DNA of 64,000 nt, from NCBI RefSeq assembly GCF_020103725.1, contig NZ_JAHXBG010000014.1:62001-126000 (forward strand), in the 5' to 3' direction. The DNA comes from Hyalangium gracile. Lineage in GTDB: Bacteria; Myxococcota; Myxococcia; Myxococcales; Myxococcaceae. The position numbers were made by a program, and so were the translations under genes. Positions 17,537 to 25,406 of the stretch are shown piece by piece (position 1 is the first letter of the stretch; each line of letters starts with the position of its first letter). Under the pieces are notes generated by a model that saw nothing but the letters and a program-made list of their open reading frames with translations, made no database searches and was not told the DNA's origin.

Positions 17537-18466
17537 ATGCGCTCCGTTCTCGTGGCCAGCCTCGTTCTCCTCGCCAGCGCCGCCCAGGCCCAGGCACCCG
17601 CCGCCGCGGCCGCAGCCCCGGCGCAGGAGTCCGCGGGCGCCGAGGCCCCTGACAAGGACGTCCCTCCGGCCCAGGACATGGCTCCGCCAGAGACGCCCGC
17701 CACTCCCGTGCCCACCTGCCCCAGCGCGCTGCCTCCGCTGCGCTCGCCCATCGCCTTCATGCCCGGCGAGCTGCTCGAGTTCGACCTGGACGCCATGGGC
17801 GCGCAGGCGGGGAAGATGACCATGCGCGTGCAGCGCCCCGACAACGGCGCGCTGCCGGTCCAGATCGAGGCGCAGACCAACACCTTCTTCTCCAAGGTGC
17901 GGCGGGTGAAGGGCACGGCGGTGAGCTATCTGCACCCGCGCACGCTGCGGCCCTCGCGCTACACCGAGGAGGCCACGGAGAACGAGGTGCGCCGCACCGC
18001 GGACGTGGCCTTCGTCGCCAAGGACCGCTCCGTCAAGGTGGACTATGTCGTCGGCAAGAGGCCGGGCCAGTACAACTACACCTACGACAAGGACGGGCTG
18101 GATGTGGCCGGCGCCATCTACCTGATGCGCCAGCTGCCGATGAAGGAGGGCCTGCCCGTGTGCTTCGACGTGTACGGCATCCGCCGGCTGTGGCGGCTGA
18201 CGGGCACCGTGGTGAAGCGCGAGCACGTCTCGCTGCCCGTGGGCGAGTTCGATGCGTGGTACCTCACCGGCACCGCGGTGCGCCTGGACAAGCCCAAGCA
18301 GAAGCGAGAGATCCACGTGTGGATCTCCGACGACGCGCGCCGCCTGCCGCTGGTGGCCGTGGGCACCCTGGACCTCGGAGCCGTGCGCGCCACCCTCACC
18401 GCCTACACGAGGCCCGGTGAGAAGGAGAAACGCGCCAAGAAGGGCAAGGAAGAGCTCAAGTGGTAG
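17537..18466 (+). CDS. DUF3108 domain exported protein (second copy)
   Basis: A 309-residue protein with a signal peptide (MRSVLVASLVLLASAAQAQA), then an Ala/Pro-rich linker of about 50 residues, then DUF3108 from about 75: GELLEFDLDAMGAQAGKMTM, VKGTAVSYLHPRTLRPSRYT, PGQYNYTYDKDGLDVAGAIYLMRQLPMKEG, and RREIHVWISDDARRLPLVAV-like C-terminal strands ending in a Lys-rich tail. It is clearly related in layout to the first copy but divergent in sequence. The ATG at 17537 is preferred over 17528 because AAGG then lies about 9 nt upstream. A rho-independent terminator follows. Confidence 0.85.
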   Translation: MRSVLVASLVLLASAAQAQAPAAAAAAPAQESAGAEAPDKDVPPAQDMAPPETPATPVPTCPSALPPLRSPIAFMPGELLEFDLDAMGAQAGKMTMRVQRPDNGALPVQIEAQTNTFFSKVRRVKGTAVSYLHPRTLRPSRYTEEATENEVRRTADVAFVAKDRSVKVDYVVGKRPGQYNYTYDKDGLDVAGAIYLMRQLPMKEGLPVCFDVYGIRRLWRLTGTVVKREHVSLPVGEFDAWYLTGTAVRLDKPKQKREIHVWISDDARRLPLVAVGTLDLGAVRATLTAYTRPGEKEKRAKKGKEELKW

Positions 18467-18498
18467 CTGGCGGCGAGCGCTGACCGGTGGAGGACCCA

Positions 18499-18522
18499 CT
18501 CCCCCTCACGGGGGAGCTTTTT
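18499..18522 (+). terminator. Rho-independent terminator after the second DUF3108 gene
   Basis: CTCCCCC (18499-18505), loop TCAC, GGGGGAG (18510-18516), then C and five Ts (18518-18522). A textbook intrinsic terminator, separating the DUF3108/DUF4091 group from the iron-type operon. Confidence 0.9.
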
Positions 18523-18532
18523 GGCCCTCCAA

Positions 18533-18555
18533 TTGATTTCGATTTGCAAAATCAA
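18533..18555 (+). promoter_or_regulatory. Fur-box-like palindrome upstream of the porin-imelysin-dihaem operon
   Basis: TTGATTT (18533-18539) and AAATCAA (18549-18555) form a perfect 7-bp inverted repeat around a 9-bp spacer. A nested GATTT/AAATC pair (18541-18545, 18549-18553) overlaps it. It is AT-rich in a very GC-rich genome and ends about 30 bp before the first start codon. The TGATTT...AAATCA pattern and the imelysin/di-haem cargo suggest an iron-responsive (Fur-type) operator; binding itself is inferred. Confidence 0.55.
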
Positions 18556-18586
18556 AAGCAGGTAGTCTAGGGTGCGCGCCATTCCG

Positions 18587-19915
18587 ATGCGTCACCTCCG
18601 CCTGGTCTCCGTTCTGTTGTGCGCCGTCGCCGTCCTTGCCGCCTGCCCTGCTCGAGCCCAGGAGAAGGAAGAGGAGAAGGAGGCCGAGAAGAAGCGACCG
18701 GCGCTGGACGTGGAGATCGGCGGGTACGCGGATCTGCAGTTCACCTACTACAACCACGGGCTGAACCAGAACCGCGAGGGGGGCGCGCAGCGCGACTCGC
18801 GGATGACGTTCGACACCACCCGGCTGGTGCTGGAGCTGGAGGCGGAGCTGCCCGACTACGGGCTCGAGGCCGAGGTGGAGGTGGAGTTCGAGCACGGCGG
18901 CACGGGCTCCGCGCTGGAGCTGGAGTACGAGGAGTTCGGCGAGTTCGAGCAGGAGGTGGAGAAGGGCGGCGAGGTGCTGGTGGAGGAGCTCTACCTGAAG
19001 AAGGAGTTCGGGGAGCGCTTCTCGCTGTCCGTGGGGCGCTTCTACGTGGCGGTAGGCACGCTGAGCGCGTACTACCGGCCCACCGACTACCTGGCCACCA
19101 TCCGCTCCGAGTCGGAGACGCTGATCATCCCCAACACGTGGGATGAGATGGGGCTGCAGGCGCAGGTGAAGCTGGACGGCGGGCTGAGCCTGACGGCGCA
19201 GGTGATCAACGGGCTGGACTCCACGGCCTTCAGCTCGCAGTTCTGGGTGGCGCGAGGGCACCAGCGCCGCTTCGAGCTGACCCGCGCGACGGACATGGCC
19301 GCGGTGCTGCGAGCGGACGTCACGCGCTTCGATGGGCTCGTGTTCGGCCTCTCCGCCTACTACGGGGACACGACGCGCAACCGCCCCAAGCCGGATCTGG
19401 TGAAGGCGTGCGAGGAGGTGAACGATCGCGAGGTGGCGCCCTGCGGCTACGTCTCCGCGCCGCTGCTGCTCACGGACGTGCACCTGTCGCTGGCGCGGGG
19501 GCCGTGGCGCGCCAAGGCGCTGGCCATGTGGGGCTACCTGCAGAACGCGGATGACATCTCCGCGCGCAACACGCGCCTGTCCAACTTCCTGAACGTGCTG
19601 CGCACGCCCGTGGCCGAGCACGCCTTGGCGCTGTGGGCCGAGCTGGGCTTCGACGTGGCCTCCCGGGTCGGGCTCGGCAGCGACCACCGGATCGAGCCCT
19701 ACGTGCGCTTCGACTACGCGGACACGGTGTTCCACCCGCGCACGGAGCTCTTCGACAACCCGCGCTTCGCCCGCTCCATCTACACGGCGGGCGCGGCCTA
19801 CACGCTGGCCGGGATTGCCTTCGGCAAGCTCGACTTCAGCCACCGCCGCCTCGGCGATTCCTCCCGCTTCCGTCCGGAGAACACGGTCCGTTTCTCCACC
19901 GGCTTCTCGTACTGA
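18587..19915 (+). CDS. Porin-like outer-membrane beta-barrel protein
   Basis: A 442-residue protein with a signal peptide (MRHLRLVSVLLCAVAVLAAC, cleaved near ARAQ-EKE), then a Glu/Lys-rich segment (EKEEEKEAEKKRP) and a long series of amphipathic beta-strands with aromatic girdles (GGYADLQFTYYNHG, RLVLELEAEL, FSLSVGRFYVAVGTLSAYYR), ending in an aromatic residue (RFSTGFSY) as outer-membrane barrels do. An extended acidic stretch (EFEQEVEKGGEVLVEEL) lies in an early strand-loop. As the first gene behind the Fur-like box and just before imelysin, it may be the outer-membrane entry for iron or an iron complex; that role is inferred from context. A GTG at 18572 is an alternative start. Confidence 0.75.
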   Translation: MRHLRLVSVLLCAVAVLAACPARAQEKEEEKEAEKKRPALDVEIGGYADLQFTYYNHGLNQNREGGAQRDSRMTFDTTRLVLELEAELPDYGLEAEVEVEFEHGGTGSALELEYEEFGEFEQEVEKGGEVLVEELYLKKEFGERFSLSVGRFYVAVGTLSAYYRPTDYLATIRSESETLIIPNTWDEMGLQAQVKLDGGLSLTAQVINGLDSTAFSSQFWVARGHQRRFELTRATDMAAVLRADVTRFDGLVFGLSAYYGDTTRNRPKPDLVKACEEVNDREVAPCGYVSAPLLLTDVHLSLARGPWRAKALAMWGYLQNADDISARNTRLSNFLNVLRTPVAEHALALWAELGFDVASRVGLGSDHRIEPYVRFDYADTVFHPRTELFDNPRFARSIYTAGAAYTLAGIAFGKLDFSHRRLGDSSRFRPENTVRFSTGFSY

Positions 19916-19938
19916 CTCACTCCCCCAGGATGAACCTC

Positions 19939-21027
19939 ATGACGCTCCCTCGCTTCTTCTTCCGTTCCCTTCTGCTCACCGGCGCGCTGGCCCTGGCGTC
20001 CTGTGGCGACGACGACGACAACGGCCCGACCCAGCCCACCTTCGACTCGGAGATCATCACCCACTTCGCCGACGACGTGGTGGTGCCCACCTACCAGAAC
20101 CTCGCCACGCGGCTGACGGAGCTGGACAGCGCGGTGAACGCGCTCGCGACGCAGCCCACGGCCGCGAGGCTCACGGCGGCGCAGGACGCCTGGTTCGCCG
20201 CTCGTGTTCCGTGGGAGCAGAGCGAGGGCTTCCTGTTCGGCCCGGTGGACTCCTTCGGGTACGATCCGGCCCTGGACAGCTGGCCGGTGAACCGCTCGGA
20301 TCTCGACGCGGTGCTTGCCAGCAGCGACGCCTTCACGCCCACGTACGTGGCCACGCTCCAGGAGACGCAGAAGGGGTTCCACACGGTGGAGTACCTCATC
20401 TTCGGCGACGGCCGCACGAAGAAGGCGGAGGACTTCACGCAGCGCGAGTTCGACTACCTCAAGGCCATCTCCGCGGAGCTGAAGAACATCGGCAGCGCGC
20501 TGGCCGACTCCTGGACGAAGGCGCAGAACGGCCGTCAGCCGTACCGCGACGTGCTGGCCAACGCCGGGCAGGCGGGCAACAGCGGCTACCCCTCCGTGGA
20601 GTCCGCGGCGCAGGAGATGGTGGGCGGCATCATCAACATCCTGGATGAGGTGGCGAACGGGAAGATCGCCGACCCCTACGACGCGAAGGATCCGCAGCTG
20701 GTGGAGAGCCAGTTCGCCTATAACTCCCTGTCCGACTTCACCAACAACATCCGGAGCGTGGAGAACGTGTACCTGGGGCACCTGCCGGGGCAGACGGCCA
20801 AGGGGCGCTCGCTGGCGGTTCTCGTGAAGGATGAGAACGCCGAGCTGGACGCGCGCATCCGCCAGGAGATCGCCGACTCGATCGCGGCGCTGGCCCGCAT
20901 CCCGGAGCCCTTCCGCGCGTCGATCACGGATCCGGCCTCCGCGGATGAGATCGAGGCAGCGCAGGCCGCCATCCGCAAGCTCCAGGCGACCTTCGAGACC
21001 AACGTCAAGCCGCTCACCTCTCGCTGA
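19939..21027 (+). CDS. Imelysin-family (M75) iron-associated lipoprotein
   Basis: A 362-residue lipoprotein: signal MTLPRFFFRSLLLTGALALASC with lipobox LASC, then a four-Asp stretch and an all-helical imelysin domain. The diagnostic GxHxxE metal-binding motif appears as KGFHTVEYLIFG. The start of the mature domain (HFADDVVVPTYQNLATRLTEL) and the AQDAWFAARVPWEQSEGFLFGPVD block are also typical. Imelysins (EfeO/IrpA/ICMP) lack peptidase activity in studied members and are linked to iron uptake at the cell surface. The ATG at 19939 has AGGATG six nt upstream; one at 19930 is alternative. It lies 23 bp after the barrel gene. Confidence 0.92.
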   Translation: MTLPRFFFRSLLLTGALALASCGDDDDNGPTQPTFDSEIITHFADDVVVPTYQNLATRLTELDSAVNALATQPTAARLTAAQDAWFAARVPWEQSEGFLFGPVDSFGYDPALDSWPVNRSDLDAVLASSDAFTPTYVATLQETQKGFHTVEYLIFGDGRTKKAEDFTQREFDYLKAISAELKNIGSALADSWTKAQNGRQPYRDVLANAGQAGNSGYPSVESAAQEMVGGIINILDEVANGKIADPYDAKDPQLVESQFAYNSLSDFTNNIRSVENVYLGHLPGQTAKGRSLAVLVKDENAELDARIRQEIADSIAALARIPEPFRASITDPASADEIEAAQAAIRKLQATFETNVKPLTSR

Positions 21028-21050
21028 GCGGGAGCGAAGGAGGCCATGCG

Positions 21051-22376
21051 ATGCGACGGGTTCTCACGCTAGGCGCCACCACCCTGGCGCTCATGTCGGG
21101 CTGCGGTGAGGAGGAGGGGCCTCCGCGGGCGGGAGGCTCCACCACGATCGACGATCGCACCTCGCTGGCCTTCGCCCAGCCCGCGCCGAATCTCTCCGCG
21201 GAGGGGATCGCGTTCCACCGCGCGGGGGATGCGGCGTTCGCGGCGCAGTTCGTGCCCGCGCCCGCGCCCGTGAACCCCGGGCTCGGGCCGCTGTACAACA
21301 ACAACTCCTGCAACGGCTGCCACCTGCGCAACGGGCGCGGCATGCCGGTGATGGGGCCTGGCCCGCAGCGCACGCAGCTCCTGGTGCGCGTCAGCCTGCC
21401 GGACGGCACGCCGAGCCACCCCAACGGAGCGGTGCCGGTGCCCGGCCTTGGCACGCAGATCGCGGACCAGGCCGTCTATGGCGCCACGCCGGAGGCCTCC
21501 GTGGTGCTGTCCTGGGAGGAGAGCGGCGGCACCTACGCTGACGGCACCGCCTACAGCCTGCGGGAGCCGCGCATCCAGATAACGCCGAGCGACGGCGCTC
21601 CCCTGTCCTCGGGGATGCTCACCTCGCTGCGCCTGCCGCCCCCCGTCTTTGGCCTGGGGCTGCTCGAGGCGGTGACGGACTCCACGCTGCGCGCGATGGA
21701 GGACCCGAGCGATCGCAACAAGGATGGCATCTCCGGTCGGCTGAACATCGTCTGGGACACCCAGGCGGGCGCCCTCGTCCCCGGGCGCTTCGGGTTGAAG
21801 GCCAATAGCCCCAGCCTGCTCCAGCAGTCGGCCGACGCCTACTTCAACGACATGGGGGTCACGAGCCCGCTCAACCCCGAGCCGGATGGCACGTACGATC
21901 TGCCGAGAGAGACGCTGGAGGCCGCCGTCTTCTACTCCCAGTCGCTGGCGGTGCCGGCGCGCGCGGCCCTCGAGGACGCGGAGGTCCAGCGCGGCGAGGA
22001 GCTCTTCAGGTCCCTGGGCTGCGAGCACTGCCACCGCGAGACGCTGGAGACCGGAATGCATGCCGTGGCGGAGCTGGCCCACCAGACGATCCACCCGTAC
22101 ACGGACCTGCTGTTGCACGACATGGGCGAAGGGCTCGCGGATGGGCGGCCGGATGGAGCGGCGGATGGCCAGGAGTGGAGGACTGCGCCGCTGTGGGGAC
22201 TCGGGCTGACGCAGACGGTGCTGCCGTATGCGGGCTATCTCCACGATGGCCGAGCCCGGACGCTGGAGGAGGCCATCCTCTGGCATGGGGGCGAGGCGGA
22301 GCGCTCGCGGGAGCGTTTCCGGAAGCTCTCGAGCCCAGAGCGTGCCGCACTGGTGAAGTTCCTGGGCTCGCTCTGA
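21051..22376 (+). CDS. Di-haem cytochrome c-like oxidoreductase (DUF1111), lipoprotein
   Basis: A 441-residue protein with a lipoprotein signal (MRRVLTLGATTLALMSGC, lipobox LMSGC). Two c-type haem attachment sites are visible: SCNGCHLRNGRGMP near 86 and LGCEHCHRETLETG near 325. This is the di-haem oxidoreductase/DUF1111 family (formerly called thiol oxidoreductase), regularly found beside imelysin genes. A redox role in extracytoplasmic iron handling is inferred from this partnership. It is the last gene of the operon, 23 bp after imelysin. A large nested hairpin follows about 140 bp downstream. Confidence 0.9.
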   Translation: MRRVLTLGATTLALMSGCGEEEGPPRAGGSTTIDDRTSLAFAQPAPNLSAEGIAFHRAGDAAFAAQFVPAPAPVNPGLGPLYNNNSCNGCHLRNGRGMPVMGPGPQRTQLLVRVSLPDGTPSHPNGAVPVPGLGTQIADQAVYGATPEASVVLSWEESGGTYADGTAYSLREPRIQITPSDGAPLSSGMLTSLRLPPPVFGLGLLEAVTDSTLRAMEDPSDRNKDGISGRLNIVWDTQAGALVPGRFGLKANSPSLLQQSADAYFNDMGVTSPLNPEPDGTYDLPRETLEAAVFYSQSLAVPARAALEDAEVQRGEELFRSLGCEHCHRETLETGMHAVAELAHQTIHPYTDLLLHDMGEGLADGRPDGAADGQEWRTAPLWGLGLTQTVLPYAGYLHDGRARTLEEAILWHGGEAERSRERFRKLSSPERAALVKFLGSL

Positions 22377-22517
22377 GCGGCCGTGTCACGGAGAGAACCG
22401 GAGGCGCCGCGGACGAACCTGTAGGACAAGTCTACCGGTTCGCCCCAAGCACGCCTGGGGTGCACCTTGCGTAGCCTGGGTACGCTGGAGGCCGTGGTCA
22501 GAGGGAGAGCGGGACGC

Positions 22518-22558
22518 CGGGGCGGGCGGACCCGTCAGTGACGGGGGGACCCGCCCCG
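22518..22558. repeat. Nested inverted repeats downstream of the iron-type operon
   Basis: Outer arms CGGGGCGGG (22518-22526) and CCCGCCCCG (22550-22558) enclose inner arms CCCGTCA (22531-22537) and TGACGGG (22539-22545) with a one-base centre. It lies in the 250-bp gene-free gap 22377-22628, between convergent genes. It could be a terminator without T-run or a DNA-level element. The rest of the gap shows nothing I can support. Confidence 0.5.
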
Positions 22559-22628
22559 CAGCGAGGGACCCGCGACCTGTGTCCCCGAGCTGTGTGTCTG
22601 AGAGAGCGCTGAGCTGCCCGAGCCCCGC

Positions 22629-23006
22629 TCAGCTGTCGCCAAGAGGGAGCGGCAGTTGGCGCATCATCCCCGCGGCCTGGGAGAGCCGGCGGCGGACCTG
22701 GGACACCACGCCCACCAGGACCTCGAGCCGCTCGAGTACGAGCTGATCATCGCCCAGTGAGATGAGGGCGATGGGCGAAGGCCGCTCCATGCGCATCGCA
22801 TCGAGCACGTCGGCGAAGTGACACTCCACGTCTCCCAGGGCATCCAGCCCCTCGCGGAGATCATCTCCCAGGAGGTCCACGAGCACCGCCGCATCCGTAC
22901 GCGCGGGCAGCACGCGAGCCAGGTTCTCCATCGCCTCGCGCAGAGGATCCTCACTGGCGGAGCGCGAAGTCGCGGGGACGGCAAAGGCTGCAACGGACGT
23001 CGACAT
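22629..23006 (-). CDS. Hypothetical protein, 125 aa
   Basis: Starts MSTSVAAFAVPATSRSASED and becomes helical and hydrophobic-patterned (LREAMENLARVLPARTDAAVLVDLLGDDLREGLDALGD split across helices), ending in MRQLPLPLGDS. There are no membrane helices or signal. A compact cytoplasmic helical fold is likely; no family recognised. A perfect 14-bp inverted repeat begins only 13 bp upstream of the start and may control it. It is downstream of, and co-oriented with, the Pro/Gly-rich exported protein. Confidence 0.55.
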   Translation of the reverse strand: MSTSVAAFAVPATSRSASEDPLREAMENLARVLPARTDAAVLVDLLGDDLREGLDALGDVECHFADVLDAMRMERPSPIALISLGDDQLVLERLEVLVGVVSQVRRRLSQAAGMMRQLPLPLGDS

Positions 23007-23019
23007 GGGCTGAACGCTA

Positions 23020-23063
23020 CAGGCACGTAGCGAACGGTCAATTTTTCGCTCGCTACGTGCCTG
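23020..23063. repeat. Perfect 14-bp inverted repeat
   Basis: Arms CAGGCACGTAGCGA (23020-23033) and TCGCTACGTGCCTG (23050-23063) are exact reverse complements around a 16-bp AT-richer centre holding TTTTT. A shifted register (AGCGAA/TTCGCT) is also possible. It lies in the 72-bp gap between two leftward genes, so it is either the terminator of the upstream gene or an operator/leader hairpin of the gene at 22629-23006. Confidence 0.8.
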
Positions 23064-23078
23064 GCCTCGCCTCCGCCC

Positions 23079-24692
23079 TCAGATCGAAGGGGGGACGCCC
23101 GTACCACCCGGCGAAGGAGAAGGCACCGCCGGAGCCGCTCCCGGAGTCACCGGAGTCGAGGTGGTGGCGCCAGGCGTGGCGTTGAGCGGAGCGGGAGTCC
23201 CGATCAGCGCAGGCGGGGGCGCGATGTTGAGCGGCGCGGGCGTGCCGAGCAGCGGCGGCGCGGGCGCGGCGGTGAGCGGCGCGGGCGAGCCCAGCAGCGG
23301 CGGCGTCGGCACCGTGCGATCCGTCCCAAGCGGAGGCGCGGTGGCGATGATGCCCGGGCTCACCTGCCCGGTCCCCGCGAAGTTGCTGAAGTTCGGCGGA
23401 GAGATCGGCACGGTGAAGCTCCCCGGAGGCAGGGACGCGGTCGGCTTTCCGAGCGACACGCCCGACTCCGCGCCACCACCGGGAGGCGGTGCGCCCGGGG
23501 GCAGCGGTGCATCGAGCGCGAGCGCGGAGCCGGGAGCCGGAGTCCCCGGGATGAAGCCCGAGATGTTCGCAGGGGGCGTCGGCGCACCCGTCGTGGGGAA
23601 CGTGCCGCTGATCGTATCCGGCGTCACGGCTCCTGGCCCCACACTGCCTCCCGTCGTCACCGGCCCCGCGCCAGGCGTGCCCGGCACCCCCGGCACACCG
23701 GGAGCCGCCGTACCGCCCTGCGTGCCCTCGTTACCGACGCTCACGCCCGGAATGGCGAGCGGATCAAGAGAAGCAGGTCCGCCCAGCGTCCCAGGGCTCA
23801 CCGGCGTCACCGGCCCGCCGGGAGTTCCCGTCACGGGCGCCGCCGTGAAGTCGAAGCCGCTACCACCCACGCCCTGGCTCGGCGGCGGGCCCTGCGGAGT
23901 CTGCACGAAGGTGCCACCTTGCCCGAAGCCTCCGGTCGTCGGCATGACGCCGCCCGACTCCAGGCCGAGCACGTTCGGCACCACGGCCACGGCCCTCACG
24001 GGCTGCCCCGCGAAGTCGATCTCCACATCGTCGAAGGCGAACTGGATGAAGCCGCGCGGCTCGGCGCTCAGCGGCAGGTTCCACACGAGCACCTCGAGCT
24101 CCGTGTCACCCGCTCGCGCCAGCGCGAGGGGCTGGTGCGACTCGTCATCCGCGTGCGCGCCGTGGGACAGCGCAGCCACCTGGATCACCGCGCTGTCGGT
24201 GAGCAGCTGCCCGTTGCGCCAGACGCTGCCCACCCCCCACACGGCGACGGCCGCGTGCACCTGCGTCGTAGCGGGCCAGCCCAGGCCGCTGCCTCCATGG
24301 AGGCCCCGATCCAGGATCACGCCGCCTTCGACGAAGTGGCCCGGCCGGGGAACGGCCGAGCGAGCCGCCGAGCCCCCTGCCCCCTGCGCGGGCGGGAAGC
24401 CGGGCTGGGTGAGCTCCACCCGGTATTCCACCTGTCCCAGTCGGAACTGCGCCTCCAGGCGCGCCTTGTCCCCGTACGTGGCCCCCATCGCGGAGACCCG
24501 ATCCTGGCCCGTCAGGGTCGCTGACCCGAAGCCTCGCTCATACAGGTTGGGGTACGGGGTAACCCCCTGGGCGAAGAAGCCCGCCGGGGAAGTCGTCCGA
24601 GCGCTCGCCTCGCGGCCCTCGAACGAGAAGTCTCCCGCCGGCGCTGCGGCCAGGAGACCTGACACCATGATGCCTAGTAGTGAACCCGCCAT
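23079..24692 (-). CDS. Exported Pro/Gly/Thr-rich protein with C-terminal tandem repeats
   Basis: A 537-residue protein with a signal peptide (MAGSLLGIMVSGLLAAAPAG). Residues about 20-220 look folded (NLYERGFGSATLTGQDRVSA, RLGQVEYRVELTQPGF, VLVWNLPLSAEPRGFIQFAFDD). The remaining 300 residues are low-complexity Pro/Gly/Thr/Ala with short GxP-rich runs (GVPGVPGTPGAGP), ending in three near-identical 15-residue units of form P(P/A)L(L/I)G(T/S)PAPL. The ATG at 24692 has GGGAGG five nt upstream. It is probably an envelope-associated or surface protein with an extended, disordered stalk; no family recognised. DUF507 precedes it by about 54 bp on the same strand. Confidence 0.65.
   Translation of the reverse strand: MAGSLLGIMVSGLLAAAPAGDFSFEGREASARTTSPAGFFAQGVTPYPNLYERGFGSATLTGQDRVSAMGATYGDKARLEAQFRLGQVEYRVELTQPGFPPAQGAGGSAARSAVPRPGHFVEGGVILDRGLHGGSGLGWPATTQVHAAVAVWGVGSVWRNGQLLTDSAVIQVAALSHGAHADDESHQPLALARAGDTELEVLVWNLPLSAEPRGFIQFAFDDVEIDFAGQPVRAVAVVPNVLGLESGGVMPTTGGFGQGGTFVQTPQGPPPSQGVGGSGFDFTAAPVTGTPGGPVTPVSPGTLGGPASLDPLAIPGVSVGNEGTQGGTAAPGVPGVPGTPGAGPVTTGGSVGPGAVTPDTISGTFPTTGAPTPPANISGFIPGTPAPGSALALDAPLPPGAPPPGGGAESGVSLGKPTASLPPGSFTVPISPPNFSNFAGTGQVSPGIIATAPPLGTDRTVPTPPLLGSPAPLTAAPAPPLLGTPAPLNIAPPPALIGTPAPLNATPGATTSTPVTPGAAPAVPSPSPGGTGVPPSI
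23169..23303 (-). repeat. Three tandem 45-bp units inside the Pro/Gly-rich gene
   Basis: Three consecutive in-frame 45-bp units encode PPLLGSPAPLTAAPA, PPLLGTPAPLNIAPP and PALIGTPAPLNATPG. The units differ at a few codons. Copy number could vary between strains. Confidence 0.75.
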
Positions 24693-24746
24693 CGCTGCCT
24701 CCCTTCCACACAAGGTAGGCAGCGGTGCGGGGGAATGCAGGCCCCG

Positions 24747-25265
24747 CTAGATGAGGCCGCGTGCTCGGCGGATCTGCTCCACCGTCTTGTTGTACTCGAT
24801 GTCGAAGGCGCTGGTGCCCTCCTGCAGGTGCTTCAGGCGGGAGCGGGCCTCCTTGTCGATCTCGTCGTCCACGTCCAGGTGCTTCTTCATCACGCTGTGG
24901 ATCTTCGAGCGCAGGACATTGTCGGCGGCGAACACTTCCTCGACGTTCCGGCTGATCAGCAGGAACTCGATCATCTGGTTGATGACGTACTCGATGCCCT
25001 CGTCCCCCATCTTGAAGCCGCGGACATCCGCCATCTCGCGCTTCACCTGGTTGAACTTGGAGTAGTCATAGCCGCGACGCTCGAGGGCCTCGCGCGTGGC
25101 CTGGTTCACGCGCTCCTCGTTGGCCAGGTACTCGCGCATGATGGCCGAGAGGTCCATTTCCGCGTCCGCCACCCGCATCGGCTCCACCTCGATATCCCCG
25201 TCCTGCATCAACAGCTGGATGCACTCACGCGAGATGATCGGGATCACCTTCGGATAGAGCCTCAT
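24747..25265 (-). CDS. DUF507 family protein
   Basis: A 172-residue soluble, charged, mainly helical protein beginning MRLYPKVIPIISRECIQLLM. The DUF507 landmarks are SREC, MRVADAEMDLSAIMREYL, RRGYDYSKFNQVKREMAD, GFKMGDEGIEYVINQMIEFLL and the C-terminal HLQEGTSAFDIEYNKTVEQIRRARG. The family occurs in deltaproteobacteria and a few other lineages and has no established function. The ATG at 25265 has AGGGAG six nt upstream. It lies between uvrC and the exported Pro/Gly-rich gene, on the same strand as both. Confidence 0.88.
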   Translation of the reverse strand: MRLYPKVIPIISRECIQLLMQDGDIEVEPMRVADAEMDLSAIMREYLANEERVNQATREALERRGYDYSKFNQVKREMADVRGFKMGDEGIEYVINQMIEFLLISRNVEEVFAADNVLRSKIHSVMKKHLDVDDEIDKEARSRLKHLQEGTSAFDIEYNKTVEQIRRARGLI

Positions 25266-25308
25266 GTGTCGCTCCCTCACCCTTTTTTGCGTAGTACTGA
25301 ACGCGATC

Positions 25309-25338
25309 GCTATAAAACAGCGTCGCGCCCAGCCGCAA
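25309..25338 (-). promoter_or_regulatory. Possible sigma70-type promoter for the DUF507 gene
   Basis: On the minus strand TTGCGG (25333-25338) and TATAGC (25309-25314) are 18 bp apart, with the gene start about 44 bp downstream of the -10. By-eye match only. Confidence 0.35.
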
Positions 25339-25340
25339 TG

Positions 25341-25366
25341 AAAAACCCTTGGAACCTCATGGTTCC
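25341..25366 (-). terminator. Probable terminator after uvrC
   Basis: On the minus strand GGAACC-ATGA-GGTTCC (25351-25366) is followed by AAGGG and five Ts (25341-25345), 41 bp after the uvrC stop. The stem is short (6 bp), so the call is moderate. Confidence 0.5.
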
Positions 25367-25406
25367 GGCGTACTTTTTCCCTCGAAATTCCCGAGCAGAA
25401 AATTAA

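Noticed and set aside
23161-24750. 529-codon plus-strand frame opposite the Pro/Gly-rich exported protein
   Set aside because: The minus frame has a signal peptide, a good ribosome site and a folded head domain; the plus frame shows only mirrored low complexity.
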